64,000 bases of DNA from Cafeteria roenbergensis (taxonomy: Eukaryota > Sar > Bigyra > Bicosoecida > Cafeteriaceae). The DNA lies in contig VLTN01000005.1 in assembly GCA_008330645.1 (NCBI GenBank), positions 434,001 through 498,000 of the forward strand. Direction: 5' to 3'. The notes below the pieces were generated by a model. It worked only from the letters and a program-made list of their open reading frames with translations, was not told the DNA's origin and ran no database searches. Numbering within the stretch: position 1 is the first letter of the stretch; each line of letters begins with the position of its first letter. Position numbers and translations under genes: made by a program. Shown here piece after piece: positions 8,501 to 17,041 of this stretch.

Positions 8501-11115
8501 GGCAAGCCGGCAGGAGCAGCGATAGCTCCTACTTCGTTGGCTGACGCCGCCTCGGGCCCAGTGCCGACAGAGCTCATGGGCAGGCTGTCCGAGGCTGAAT
8601 GGGGGGCGTCCAGAGCCGCCGGGCCGGCGGCTTCTCCGTCGCCGCTTGCCGCAGCAGCATCGGCAGCGGACACCGCTGGGGCGGCCTCGCTGGCACCGGC
8701 CGCCGCGCGGGACTCTGCCTCAATCCGCGCGCTCTCGAGCGATCTCTGTATGGCAAGTGCGATCGCCCCTTCCTCCGTCTCCTCACCGGCGGCGAGTTCG
8801 GCCGCGGCCTCGTCCCTGGCCGCCCCGACAGCACGCTGGGCGCCGTTTCCCGGGGCTCCGCTGCGCGCACCGTTCGCGCGGGCACGCGCTGCGCGCTGGC
8901 CTTGGCCCGTGGCGTGCAGCTCTCGACAGGCCTGCCACTGCTCACTCGACAGAGCCTTGCGGGCCCAGGCTCGGGCGGCCCGCCTGCCCTCCCGCCTGGC
9001 GGAGCGGCCATCCATGCCGATGCTCCTGGCGTCAGTCTCGGCCGCAGCTCGCACCAGCGCCAGACTCACCGCGTCCCCGGTCGAGTCAAGCAGCCGGCTG
9101 GGCGCGCCCGGGCGCAGGATGCGCGATACACCCAGCTCGAAGTCCGCTTGGCGCTTGTCGGGCCGCGCTGGAGCCCTAGGAGCGGCCGTCGCAGCGCCGC
9201 CACCGGCAGCCTCGCCTGCTGCCTCACCGGCAGCTGCCGGCCCTGCTGCGTCTCTCGGCGCCGCCCCAGCTCGCCCGAGGGGATCGGCCTCAGCACCGGC
9301 AACGTCACGTGGAGCATCATCTCCCGCAGCGGCGCCAACTGCTGCTGCTGCAGCTGCTGCCCCTGTCGGAGGCACCCGCGGCTGCCGCGCCGCTGCCGCA
9401 GCTCGCCTCACGTGATCCGCTCGTGAAGGCTCGGGAGCCTGTGCTGCCGCCTCGACGCGCCGAAGCAGCGTGCTTGAGGCGGCCAGCGCAGCGCTCGCTT
9501 CCTCGTCCGTCGAGTCTGTGTCGCTCACCGCCCACCCGGACTGTTCCAGCGCCGACCTCCCGAGCGCCCTGTCCCAAGCAGGCACAGCCTCGCTGCGAAC
9601 GCCCGACAAGGTCTGCCGCGCGCTGGCGAGGCCAGCGATCAGCGCAGCTGCACGCCGGCGACTGGCCAGAGCGCGAGCCCGCTTGAATACAGCGTCACTG
9701 CCGGCCCTGCTGGGCCGGCCGCCCGATGTGCAGACGGGGTTGCCCCCGGCTGAGCCGCTGCGGCAGCCGTCCGTCGCGACTGCCCCGCTCAGACCTTGCG
9801 GCTCCTCCTCTCCCGCAGCGCCCCCCGGCTCCTCCCCACCGCCGCCTCCTTCGTCGGCAAGGGCTGTCTTGAGCACCTCCAGGGCCACCGCGGCGCGAGC
9901 CAAGGCCTTGCCGGCCTGCTCCTGGCCCTCCTCCACCACAAAGCGGGCCACGCACGCGCCGCTGATGACAGCGTACACGTGCAGTGAAAGCAGCGCCACG
10001 ACCACACACAGCACGAACACGTCCATAAAGAACGCCGGCGAGGTCAGCACCCCGAGCGCAAGCAGCAGCTTCCGCAGGAAGCCGGCCAGCTGAGCCGCCG
10101 CGGGGCGCCAGCCATCGGTGAGCAACTGCGCCTGCGCCGGCCGTGCGCGCTTGGCCAGGCGGGAGGCCAGGCTCCCCCCAGGGATGAGCTTCCCGGCGAC
10201 GATGGCTGCCGCGGCACCGCTGATGTCGGCTGGCGCTGCCTCCTCGAGCGCCGGCTGCTCGGGCGGAGGGGGCGGAGGGGGCGCACTCTCGCCTCCCGCA
10301 CCGGGGAGGAGCGTGCGGTCGTCTTCGCCGCCAGGGCTCCCACCAGGGTGCTCCCCGCCGCCATCGGAGGCTGCTGAAGCTTCGTCGCTGTTGGCTGGAG
10401 GCTCGTCGTCTTGGCCATTCGCCGCAATGGTGGTCACCGGGGACGGCGGGCCAAGCCCCCTCGGCAGGGCCTGCTCAAGGCGAATCGCCCAGTCGGACCC
10501 GGCAAGGGGCTCGGCCGGGGAACAGCCAGTCGGCGTCCAGGCGACCCCAGCCTCTCCAAAGACGGGCTTCTCCCACGGCACCGTCCACCGCCGGTCCAGC
10601 CCGAAGAAGACCCACGGGCTCACGAGGAGCGGTACGGCAGGCGGCAGCGGGCGATTGCGACCACTGTCAGCCACTACATGACCCACAGCCCCCCCAGCAG
10701 CGAGGAGGCTCCCGACAAGGAGCAGCAGCGAAATTGCCAGCGTCGCAACGGCAAAGACCAGCCGGGCACACCTGCCCAGCCCCGCACACACGGCCCAGGC
10801 GCCACCGGCGCCACTGGCCTCCCCCTCGATGGTCATGGGGGCAGCGCACGTGTGGCACCGCGGCGGCGCGAAGGGGACGGCGCCGAAGCAAGCCCCGTGC
10901 TCGTCAACCTCCACCAACGCCACACGCCGTCCCTGGCTCAGCCACTGCAGCTGGCACGACTCGTGCACCCATGCAGAGCTTCCGGTGCACAGGCACGGCG
11001 CCACGAGGCGGTCACCGCCCTCGCCGCTCGCGGCCGAAGCGGACTCGCCATGAAGGCAAACGCGGCACACCCGCGACTCCTGCTCCGCTCCCCCGGAAGG
11101 AAGTGGGCCAATCAT
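2581..11115 (-). CDS. Giant polytopic RING-CH E3 ubiquitin ligase (Doa10/MARCHF6-like)
   Basis: A single 2,844-residue reading frame. A RING-CH (C4HC3) domain starts almost at the N-terminus: Cys17, Cys20, Cys41, Cys43, His51, Cys54, Cys87 and Cys90, with the hallmark Trp58. The ATG at 11115 was chosen because it lies 16 residues before the first zinc ligand. Multiple hydrophobic segments follow the domain and recur to the C-terminus (for example LVFAVATLAISLLLLVGSLL and VVVALLSLHVYAVI). They are separated by long Ala/Ser/acidic low-complexity stretches. The family transfers ubiquitin to membrane or ER-associated substrates, and an N-terminal RING-CH followed by many membrane passes is the Doa10/MARCHF6 plan. 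I do not recognise the conserved Doa10 internal domain, and the protein is at least twice the usual Doa10/MARCHF6 length. The RING-CH call is strong and orthology to Doa10 is not. Divergently arranged with DNAAF9. Confidence 0.75.
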   Translation of the reverse strand: MIGPLPSGGAEQESRVCRVCLHGESASAASGEGGDRLVAPCLCTGSSAWVHESCQLQWLSQGRRVALVEVDEHGACFGAVPFAPPRCHTCAAPMTIEGEASGAGGAWAVCAGLGRCARLVFAVATLAISLLLLVGSLLAAGGAVGHVVADSGRNRPLPPAVPLLVSPWVFFGLDRRWTVPWEKPVFGEAGVAWTPTGCSPAEPLAGSDWAIRLEQALPRGLGPPSPVTTIAANGQDDEPPANSDEASAASDGGGEHPGGSPGGEDDRTLLPGAGGESAPPPPPPPEQPALEEAAPADISGAAAAIVAGKLIPGGSLASRLAKRARPAQAQLLTDGWRPAAAQLAGFLRKLLLALGVLTSPAFFMDVFVLCVVVALLSLHVYAVISGACVARFVVEEGQEQAGKALARAAVALEVLKTALADEGGGGGEEPGGAAGEEEPQGLSGAVATDGCRSGSAGGNPVCTSGGRPSRAGSDAVFKRARALASRRRAAALIAGLASARQTLSGVRSEAVPAWDRALGRSALEQSGWAVSDTDSTDEEASAALAASSTLLRRVEAAAQAPEPSRADHVRRAAAAARQPRVPPTGAAAAAAAVGAAAGDDAPRDVAGAEADPLGRAGAAPRDAAGPAAAGEAAGEAAGGGAATAAPRAPARPDKRQADFELGVSRILRPGAPSRLLDSTGDAVSLALVRAAAETDARSIGMDGRSARREGRRAARAWARKALSSEQWQACRELHATGQGQRAARARANGARSGAPGNGAQRAVGAARDEAAAELAAGEETEEGAIALAIQRSLESARIEAESRAAAGASEAAPAVSAADAAAASGDGEAAGPAALDAPHSASDSLPMSSVGTGPEAASANEVGAIAAPAGLPEPAAAATPDGPADSDGSLDGTSSGSDSDDAPSSFGRQSEIGGDAEESSDTDDTDGQPGAPDLDLDQAERIMLALEDDDRDAEWDGDGAGIGGDAAQAGAFTIDQFLDQFFASQFWLPGVAAAACSPLLIGFCLLLVLLSHAIGFAVGDVAPASPARADLDALRNGTGIGHLACPAQGPMGVGNATAPGSDEWLSLAWKGDRDVRWVAKELWPGVWGSFGAVGITQALMLPVDETAGRALVGLLVVSGLLSAVFSACAVPCLLVRQLRSGLCGRPEALATAADLAVRRAAAKGASGAPVGDDLAQARLAATEAASSLARSSEGRIGQAARLASPASCGIEASFEAGACSCTGICNAVSLAVDPCARSCSGAVALYLVLPIAAGAVAACAAMAEGSALAGLAVAVSPAPLLPGVNGTLAWSSLEPLTAALSSALDLPSSPDVIVSPMADVVWGAWTSEWWLLATRLLLLGTGILAIAEDVASATTSVLVMPSCLTVALSPRAPPATSTSELGFNASTTCRTVIVDLFARFAWACLVTVALLGPSGAVLLDATPERAASVPAAAMAVAPSIATLSVQLPPTWCSPPAEQAGGHEPDGLNASSSHAIASCALSYSWRQAPLDDDVLGLAGLAASPLHFAATALGRGRPPLAFGWPGIDAAPGATVSGITLGANSSQPATSRQASPDPGRFLGTEPGRRLSATALSLSDSGALELPLGTWTWSVPVRGKEVKADQDRCGSARTGPCAPPPPSLQLSGLRKAPTRSASGLVVQSPAWAAFHRASAADVAVRDLHEGLSRDAVQALVDRCGATMVSSTPAGVPALELAVGTSAAAALSGAGSRCGAPAAATSADPGWDASPELVLSDLLSLAGRQGTAAGKLAAQGGAGAAPGQEGPNAAAIEALLDGSQGAFNASGAAHEAVGDDAQEQERQELARVWLHAPAAAFPMPLSSWWPQTRRAVVKMAKSGASIVGAVPSSTDPATAYLVPEPCSSNCTADRDAGRAEHARARPASVRLVLGPLLPRLLLGRRWGLVVDVPAAAMWWQALSLRESGVGDALLCAALLGLVFDATRTALWMVTSRLVSTVALCFPVALRGLVVMQDSLVVVARRRRGKRPGVKPIARIHVWESLRHSPALVRLSGRPALASTGGLAVTLEHPSPGEPRLIAASSQFFADSSLVAQHVASLDGTDADVSARPARAPWADSGGSPAWRHPWAVPAPLSVLPGLARRSARPGSKLSAEATAAGVDWALGRASLPTDQGPASAVWQASLDGRPLEFVVGHDRKHERDADDMFSSDDSSSDSGSDSDSDGGDEPAASEADRAAAVSVRPPRSRQDSARAVVERQWRGAGALWAVARAVRFSVGHEQPIRHGFEHRREWRRAVSRARQTLMAADLARRLAAPSATARGSGSSPSAAASGAGRRERPAEGGLPLPTAEASLPTAEASLPAPVSRLSSPAPMVCGCRTAVLCRRSQDASKTRQELQTCRRLVRAAPGCASGGGEPSDRLARVLATWLRVASVAWEAVPLAATALLVADLALAVAVALVWAGMWAGACLWAESPHLEALLPHGPVVAIVGLLAVCMFLEKFYLAVVTGATVVGSFLLLKGKALLSPLAAAVGWALTSCAVEEHFAMHVGALPMHRGTRTGATTERVLGWCAVTFVGLPALLMAMGSASLVLLNGFEAPYQASSIWAPPALVPTMPGASYYATISSPPRPHDLSVPTTGTDLARAAAFAPPSAFALASLPTWATNSTVASNPAMRGLRPASSLGGHLAILISFMADAAAVLRVGSLHWGIAALAAGLIAMPILERLPGVARSLWMVMDLMTLHSWPSESKEYFKAVAGACLTSVVALGLTTLPSLFRRVSHYAMLVALGTGSSTWHLALPRWVLDGMARWLGASLDPFTGAATGHWAAAAAAGWADHGGVVFPWWPAPAVVESAAFAVVSALVVAECGCGSVSRLCCPRRERLRVRSRQPRA
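4185..4226. repeat. 21-bp tandem duplication inside the RING-CH gene
   Basis: Two near-identical 21-bp units (cctccgcggtcggcagcgag...) follow a partial third. On the coding strand they give the repeated peptide LPTAEAS in a low-complexity linker. The units stay in frame, consistent with slippage-type expansion in a tolerant linker. Confidence 0.7.
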
Positions 11116-11531
11116 GAGCCCTTTCCCACCCCCCCAAGGATTCCTGTCCCGTGCGAGCCGCGCTCGGCCCCGGTCAGACGCGTGCGGGCCGGAAGCCGGC
11201 GCCGCCGAGGCAGAGCGAGTGACGGCCTTTCTTGTGTGTGTTGCCGTGCATCGTTCCTTGCGGCTGCACACCTGGCATGGTCCGTGCGCGCGGCCAGCTG
11301 CCCCCCTCCCCCTGCGCATCGCAACGCCCGTGGAGCAGAGCGGGAGGCGCCTGGCGGGCTGGGCCGCGCCGTCTCATTGTCGCGCTTGGAGCGGTCCGCC
11401 CCACGCAAGAATCTGACAACCCAAAACACTCTTCTCACAGAGTTGGACTGAGCAATTCACCACCAAGCGAGAAACATCTGCCCGCCGCCGAGGCTAGAGC
11501 GCCTGCGCCGGCAGCACAACGACTGCGCAGC
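11116..11531. promoter_or_regulatory. Divergent promoter region, RING-CH ligase / DNAAF9
   Basis: This 416-bp gap separates two divergent starts and presumably holds both promoters. Its right third (about 11405-11480) is noticeably less GC-rich than the surroundings. No specific motif was recognised. Open frames extend into it from both genes but do not look like conserved protein. Confidence 0.5.
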
Positions 11532-14500
11532 ATGCCAGGGGCAATATCACAGGCAGATGCCGCCCAACGGTGGCGGTGGCTGGGGTGCCTGCCCGTGCTT
11601 GCGGGGCGCGCGGCGTTGAGCGAGCCTCCTGACGCTGTCGCGCTGGTGCCCGGCATCGACGGCAGCTCCAACTGGGGGTCGCAGGCCATGCTCAAGTACC
11701 TGTTCCTGGGGTCGCGGTCGAGCGGTGCGCTTGAGCCCACTGTTCGAGCGGAGGACGAGGCGCTCGAGGATGTCGTCCTCGTGGTGCGCGCGCAGCGCGA
11801 GAAGGAATCGTTCGGCGCTGATGTCGCCGTTTACGCGCCTGCCGCAGCCGGAAGCAGCGCGACCCGGCTCATCACGACCCTCGCGGGCCCCAACAGGCAC
11901 ATACTGCGATCAGACGAGGCGGACCGCGACGCCGACAAGGCCGAGGAGTTCAAAGCTCGCGCGTTCGTCGACATGGTGCGCGGCTGCAAGCGCGTGGCCT
12001 TTCCCTTGGACAGCCCGCCCGCCGGCGCAGAAGCCTCCCCCGGCCACGTTGCGTCGTCCCCCGTGGAGCGATGGCCGCTGGTGCAAGCGTACGGAAACGC
12101 AGACCTCGCCACTGGCGGGTTCTTCACGATGGTGCACTCGGTCAGCGATGCGACCGCGGCCGTTGGCGCCCTCCTCTCGCATGTGGACGCGCACGCGCTC
12201 CGGTCCGTGGCGTGCAGCGCTGCTTCCACCCTTCAGCAGCAAATGAGCCTGACCGTGGCGCTGGCTGCGGCCCGCCGCACGCCCGCGAGGCGCGCGACGA
12301 TGTCGGTGCAGCTTTTGGCGGACGCCCTGCGCAACTTTGCAGAGTTTTCTGCAATGCAGGCGCCAGACGGAGACGCCCACGTGCCGCCTGCTGCGCGAGT
12401 CGGAGACGCGGAGCCGGGGCCCGCAGGGGAGGCCAGCGCAGCTCCGGCCGCCCTCTGCGGGGCCGGCGTCGTGGTTGGCGAGGCGACTGGAGCAGAGGAC
12501 CCGGCTGCGGCCCTGGCCGCGCCACCGGCCACCCCGCTGGCCGAGGCGGGAGCCGGCGGGAGCCCTGCCCTCCACGGGGTCGCGGAGGCGTGGGACCCTG
12601 CGAGCGGCCTCCGGGCGAGCCGCGTCCTGTTCCTCTCGGCCCCGCGAGCCCCCTCTGGGCCGGAGGCCGTGCTCCGGAACGTGCATGCCGCGCTGCTGGC
12701 GTCGCACCGCGCAGCCCTCGCGGCGCTGTCCAGCCTGGTGGACGCGTCGTCGGCGGGCGCGTTCCCGCCGCCTGGCGAGCTGGCAGCAGCGCTGTTGCGC
12801 TCGTCGGCCCGGGTCTGGCGCCGCCCCGCCGCGGCGCGCTCCCTGCCGCGCGGCACGCGCGCCGCGGACCTGCTCTCTGTGCGCATCGAGACGGTGGACG
12901 GGTGCGGCAGGGTGTCCGGCGTGGCCGTGGCTTCCAAGGCAGGGGTCGCCTCGTCGTCGGCCTCTGCCGCCTCGGGGTCCCCGACACCCCCTCCCTTCGG
13001 AAGGACCCTGGTGCGCGTTCGCTCGTTCATCGGGCCCCTGCCCAGCGGCCTCGGGGGGCTTGCTGTGGGGGACACCCTGGTGGCCGTCCCGCGGGCTTCG
13101 TTGCTCCCTCCTATGTTCCGCCCCGCTGACAGCAGCGGGGAGGTGGGAGGCGCCGCCGCCGACGACGAGGCGCCCGAGACTCCGACCCCCACTGGCGACG
13201 GCGCCCCAAGCGGCGGTTCGTCCGGCGAGGCGCCCGGCGGCGAAGCGGCGGGCGCAGGCGGTGCCCACGCCGCACCACCTGGGAGCGGCGGAAGCGTGGT
13301 CGTGAACCTGACCGCCGCCTTTCCCCACGGCGCCGTCCTCGATTGCCTCGCCGGGGGTGCCGGCCAGCTGGCCTCGGAGGCCGCCGAGGCCATGGCTGGC
13401 GAGGGCGACGACGCGCTCAGCGACTCGCCAGCGCAGTCGCAAGCCAGCATGACCGGCCTGCTTGGCAAGGAGATTGCGGGCTCGCGAGTGCGCAACGTCG
13501 CCATGCTGCTGGGGGGCACGGTGACCCCGAGCGACCAGGTGTCTCTCGTGGCGTACGAGGACGGCCTGCTCCTGCGCAGCCCCGGCCGCGGCTCCCTCGC
13601 CCTCTCCTTCTCAAAACACGTGGCCGGAGTGCGGGTCGTGTCAGGCAAGGCTGCCGCGAGCGCCGTCGGCCTCGCGCTCGCGGACCCGGACGCGCGCCGC
13701 GCAGCCGTGCAGGCGTGGGCAGGCGCCGGTCTCGACGAGCTCGCCGCCTCGGCGGACGCCTTCGACCGCGCAGCGGACTCCAAGGGGGCCGCCGGCATGC
13801 TGGGGCTGGGCGGCTCTGCGGCTGGCCGAGCCTCAACCTCGCTGTCTGCGTCGCGCCTGGAGGCCCTCACATGCCCGCCAGACGTGCTCGTGATCTCGCT
13901 CTTCGGAGCCGACACGGCCGCTGCCAGCAACGGGGGCGGCGGCGGGGCCAGCGGTGGCACCCCTGCTGCTGGAACCGGCGGAGCGGCGGCCGCCGGTGCT
14001 GCCGCCGCGGCTTCGGGAGCTGGCGGCAGCAGCCACGTGGAGGCGACCGCGGCAGCCGGCGAGCAGTCCCCGGCGCAGGCGGCGCAGGCGACGCCGGCCC
14101 GCTCATCGACCTCCGTGCCCTGGGCCGAGGCCGCGCCGCTCTGGTCGACCTCGCGCCTTGAGCAGACCCCCTCGCTCGCTCTGGGACTGGTGCTGCCTGC
14201 GGGGAGCACCGAGCGGTCATCGGTGCTCGCCAACCTCCGGCGCTGGAGCCGCAGCGTCGAGACGGCGGCCCTTGAGCGCCGCCTGGCGGCCGACGACGAC
14301 AGCGCTGCTGCCCCCGTGCAGCCGAAGCCCTCCGCCGAGGCAGTCGAGAGCGCCTTTCGCCTGGCCGGGGCGGGCGAGGACAACCTCCCGGCCGGCTTGC
14401 GGCCTGCCTACGCGGACACAGCTCTCGCGCCCCTGCGCACGGCCTGGACTGCCCTCGACGCGTGCGAGAAGGCGAGGCTGGGCGATGCTGCGACCGTGGA

Positions 14501-16715
14501 CCGCATCCTGTGTTCGGGGTCGCGTTCCGGGGCGGCCGAGGCGGAAGCCACGGCGGTTCCCGCTGCGGCCGTGGCCGCCGGCGCCCCGGGCTGGCTTGAG
14601 CCTGGCGTGGCGCCCTGGGGCCTGTCCGCCGAGCCGCGGACCGACGCGGGCAAAGCCGAGCCGTCCAGCCGCGCTGCGGCCGCCGTCCCCGTGCTGGTCC
14701 TCTGCGGGGCCGCCGGCTCCGGCCGCTCCCAGCTCGCCCGCGCCGTCGCGGAGGCCTCGGGCGAGACCCACTCCTGGGCCGTGGCGAGGAGCCTGCCGTC
14801 GTGGTCGGCGGCTGGCGACGCACGCGCCTCGGCCGGCGCGACGACAGCGGCTGCGTCAGTGTCCACCGGCACCGGGGCTTGCTCCGTCGGCGACTGGTCT
14901 GAGTCGATGCAGCCCGCAAAGGTTCGTGCCGCGCTCGAGGCAGCGGCTCGTTCGGCCGTCGCCACGGCCGGATCAACCGACCGCGCCCCCGCTGTGATCT
15001 TTTTGCCGCCCCCCGGCGCGTGCGCAGCTGTGTCGTGCGCAGCAGTGGCGGGCGCCGGCGCGTTCGCCGCGCTGGCTCACGCCCCAGCCGCGCCCATGCT
15101 CGTGGGGGGGTGTGCAGTGTGTGTTCACTCCCAGTCCGCCTTCACCGACGCCCGCGCGACGCGCCCCATGCCCGGGAGCGCGTTTGACGCCCAGTCGCGC
15201 GGATTCGCGACCCACATTCTCGTCACGGGGCAAGACGACGCGCCCGCCGCCGCCAACGCTCTGCGCGCGGCCATTGGCGCCTCAAGCCCCGCGGCGTCGG
15301 TGGTCCCGGTGCGAGGCGGCGTTGGCCGCGCCCTGGCTGTCCCGCGCGACACGCTGCGGGAGCTTGCGGCAGGCGAGGCCTTCGCGTCGCGCAAGTCCGT
15401 CGCTGCGCGTGCCGCGTCGTGCCCACAGTGGTGGCGCGGCGTGGGCCACCCCACCGTCGGTGCCCTCCTGCCGAGATCCCCCGCCACCGGAGGCGCGGCT
15501 GTGCTTCGGCTCCCTTGCCTTGTCGCATTGGCGCGGGACAGCGTCGAGCGCATGCTCCGCGACCACGTTCGCCAGCAGCCCGACGAGGCCGCGGCATGCT
15601 TGGCGGACCGCCCCTCGCCCGCGCAGGGAGCCGCGGCGGTCCAGGTCCCCGCGCCAGCGGGAAGCCGTGCATTCGCATGGCGCGCGCAGGGGCTGCTGCG
15701 CTGCGCGCCCGCTCTTGTGGGGGCGTCTCGGCCTCTGCAGGCAGGCTCGGCAGAAGGGGCGGCCCAAGTCTCGGCCACGGGGCCTGCAGCAGCGTCCGCC
15801 GCTCGCTTTCGCACGGTCGACGCCGTTCCCGGCGCCGCGCCCCGCATCCTGGCGCCGAACGAGGCCATGGGCCGCGTGGGCAACGGCGCGCCGTCCTGCG
15901 GCTGGCTCGACCTGCACGGCCACGGCCCCGCTCTCATTGCCGCTGCGGCCGGCCTCGCCGCGCAGCTGGACGGCTGCCGGCCCGTGACGCCATCTCCCGC
16001 CCCCGCCCGCTCCGCGGCCTCCCTCACCCCGGCCGAGCGCCGTCAGATCAAGGACGCAAACCTGTATGCGCCGCTGCCGGAGGAGTTCCAGTTCGACGGC
16101 ACGGGATACAGCACGCTCAGCGGGAGCTCTCAGGCGTTCCACCCAAGCATGGCCGAGTTCGAGGAGCGCTTCGTAGCGGAGGCGAACGCCCGACGGGAGG
16201 CCTACAACGCCTCTCTCGCGGCTCTGAGGGAGCGCCGCCGCGCCGAGGAGCAGGCAGCTGCCGCCGTCTGGGCCTCTCGAGGCGAGGCGGGCACCAAGGC
16301 CCTAGCCGCAGTGCCGAGCCACGCCTCGGCTGCTCTGGCGGACCCGTGGTGGGCCGACCTCCCGCCGGAGCTGCCCCTGGACGTCAACTGCGCCCGGCCC
16401 TATTTTGATGGGGCAGACGGACGGCGGAGCGTGGAGGTGCCCGCCATCAGCGCCGATGAAGGGCGCGTTGCGTCTCCGCAGCGGGGGCCGTCCAGGCCCT
16501 TCAGCGCGCGCCGCAGGCCCCCTGCAGCGGGGCAAGCAACGGCAGGCGCGGCTCCGGCCGCAGCGCCACGAGCTGTCGGAGCTGGCGCCCAGGGGACTGC
16601 CGAAGGCCCGCGCGCAGCGCATGGAGGCGGCGCCTCAAGCAATGTAGTCCAGCTCGCCGCTGGGACGGCTTGGGGGACAGTCGGCGAAGAGGAGTGCAAG
16701 GAGGCCGACGATTGA
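11532..16715 (+). CDS. DNAAF9: Dynein axonemal assembly factor 9 (Shulin/C20orf194 orthologue)
   Basis: One frame of 1,727 residues, longer than the human protein. Conserved blocks line up with vertebrate C20orf194: VPGIDGSSNWGSQAMLKYLF near the N-terminus; EEFKARAFVDMVRGCKR (from residue 138), WPLVQAYG and GGFFTMVHS; and, near residues 1498-1562, LTPAERRQIK, LPEEFQFDGTGYSTL and FHPSMAEFEERFVAEANARR. The Tetrahymena orthologue Shulin binds newly made outer dynein arms and holds them closed for delivery to the cilium. Residues 1059-1066 read GAAGSGRS, a near-canonical Walker A loop. A low-complexity tail of about 165 residues and Ala/Gly-rich insertions explain the extra length. The ATG at 11532 is the nearest one before the first conserved block; the frame continues 100 codons upstream without recognisable sequence. 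Two dynein heavy chains lie about 11 kb and 39 kb downstream. Confidence 0.88.
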   Translation: MPGAISQADAAQRWRWLGCLPVLAGRAALSEPPDAVALVPGIDGSSNWGSQAMLKYLFLGSRSSGALEPTVRAEDEALEDVVLVVRAQREKESFGADVAVYAPAAAGSSATRLITTLAGPNRHILRSDEADRDADKAEEFKARAFVDMVRGCKRVAFPLDSPPAGAEASPGHVASSPVERWPLVQAYGNADLATGGFFTMVHSVSDATAAVGALLSHVDAHALRSVACSAASTLQQQMSLTVALAAARRTPARRATMSVQLLADALRNFAEFSAMQAPDGDAHVPPAARVGDAEPGPAGEASAAPAALCGAGVVVGEATGAEDPAAALAAPPATPLAEAGAGGSPALHGVAEAWDPASGLRASRVLFLSAPRAPSGPEAVLRNVHAALLASHRAALAALSSLVDASSAGAFPPPGELAAALLRSSARVWRRPAAARSLPRGTRAADLLSVRIETVDGCGRVSGVAVASKAGVASSSASAASGSPTPPPFGRTLVRVRSFIGPLPSGLGGLAVGDTLVAVPRASLLPPMFRPADSSGEVGGAAADDEAPETPTPTGDGAPSGGSSGEAPGGEAAGAGGAHAAPPGSGGSVVVNLTAAFPHGAVLDCLAGGAGQLASEAAEAMAGEGDDALSDSPAQSQASMTGLLGKEIAGSRVRNVAMLLGGTVTPSDQVSLVAYEDGLLLRSPGRGSLALSFSKHVAGVRVVSGKAAASAVGLALADPDARRAAVQAWAGAGLDELAASADAFDRAADSKGAAGMLGLGGSAAGRASTSLSASRLEALTCPPDVLVISLFGADTAAASNGGGGGASGGTPAAGTGGAAAAGAAAAASGAGGSSHVEATAAAGEQSPAQAAQATPARSSTSVPWAEAAPLWSTSRLEQTPSLALGLVLPAGSTERSSVLANLRRWSRSVETAALERRLAADDDSAAAPVQPKPSAEAVESAFRLAGAGEDNLPAGLRPAYADTALAPLRTAWTALDACEKARLGDAATVDRILCSGSRSGAAEAEATAVPAAAVAAGAPGWLEPGVAPWGLSAEPRTDAGKAEPSSRAAAAVPVLVLCGAAGSGRSQLARAVAEASGETHSWAVARSLPSWSAAGDARASAGATTAAASVSTGTGACSVGDWSESMQPAKVRAALEAAARSAVATAGSTDRAPAVIFLPPPGACAAVSCAAVAGAGAFAALAHAPAAPMLVGGCAVCVHSQSAFTDARATRPMPGSAFDAQSRGFATHILVTGQDDAPAAANALRAAIGASSPAASVVPVRGGVGRALAVPRDTLRELAAGEAFASRKSVAARAASCPQWWRGVGHPTVGALLPRSPATGGAAVLRLPCLVALARDSVERMLRDHVRQQPDEAAACLADRPSPAQGAAAVQVPAPAGSRAFAWRAQGLLRCAPALVGASRPLQAGSAEGAAQVSATGPAAASAARFRTVDAVPGAAPRILAPNEAMGRVGNGAPSCGWLDLHGHGPALIAAAAGLAAQLDGCRPVTPSPAPARSAASLTPAERRQIKDANLYAPLPEEFQFDGTGYSTLSGSSQAFHPSMAEFEERFVAEANARREAYNASLAALRERRRAEEQAAAAVWASRGEAGTKALAAVPSHASAALADPWWADLPPELPLDVNCARPYFDGADGRRSVEVPAISADEGRVASPQRGPSRPFSARRRPPAAGQATAGAAPAAAPRAVGAGAQGTAEGPRAAHGGGASSNVVQLAAGTAWGTVGEEECKEADD

Positions 16716-17041
16716 GGGCATTTTGGCTGGCTGATAAGGGTTTTGCCACAGTCTGAAAGCGGGTTGCGCAAACGTGCCCAGTCCCCCCAGCCTGGGCAAG
16801 CTGCCGCCGCACACGATTTCGCGGGTCGCCTGCGCCCCAGCGCGCCCGACACGCCTCTGCGCCTGCGCGTTAAAGTCGAAGAACCGCCGGGTGCGCGACA
16901 ATCCACGGCTACTTTTTTCGTCGCCCACAGCTTCAGCGCCTCTGCCAGCCAAGCACGGCGGCACAGCAACACCGCCTTGAGCGCGCCCCGGCCAGCTGAA
17001 CCACATCTGCACGCCACCGAGGCGTGTCCGTCATTTCCCAA
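16716..17041. other. Intergenic region, DNAAF9 to epimerase
   Basis: A 326-bp gap between two genes on the same strand. It holds the 3' flank of DNAAF9 and the presumed epimerase promoter. Two short T-rich stretches (about 16720-16745 and 16910-16922) are the only contrast with the GC-rich background. No gene was seen. Confidence 0.5.

Noticed and set aside
11232-11531. Upstream extension of the DNAAF9 frame by 100 codons
   Set aside because: It lies in the divergent promoter region and overlaps the 5' flank of the RING-CH gene. The conserved protein begins just after the ATG at 11532.
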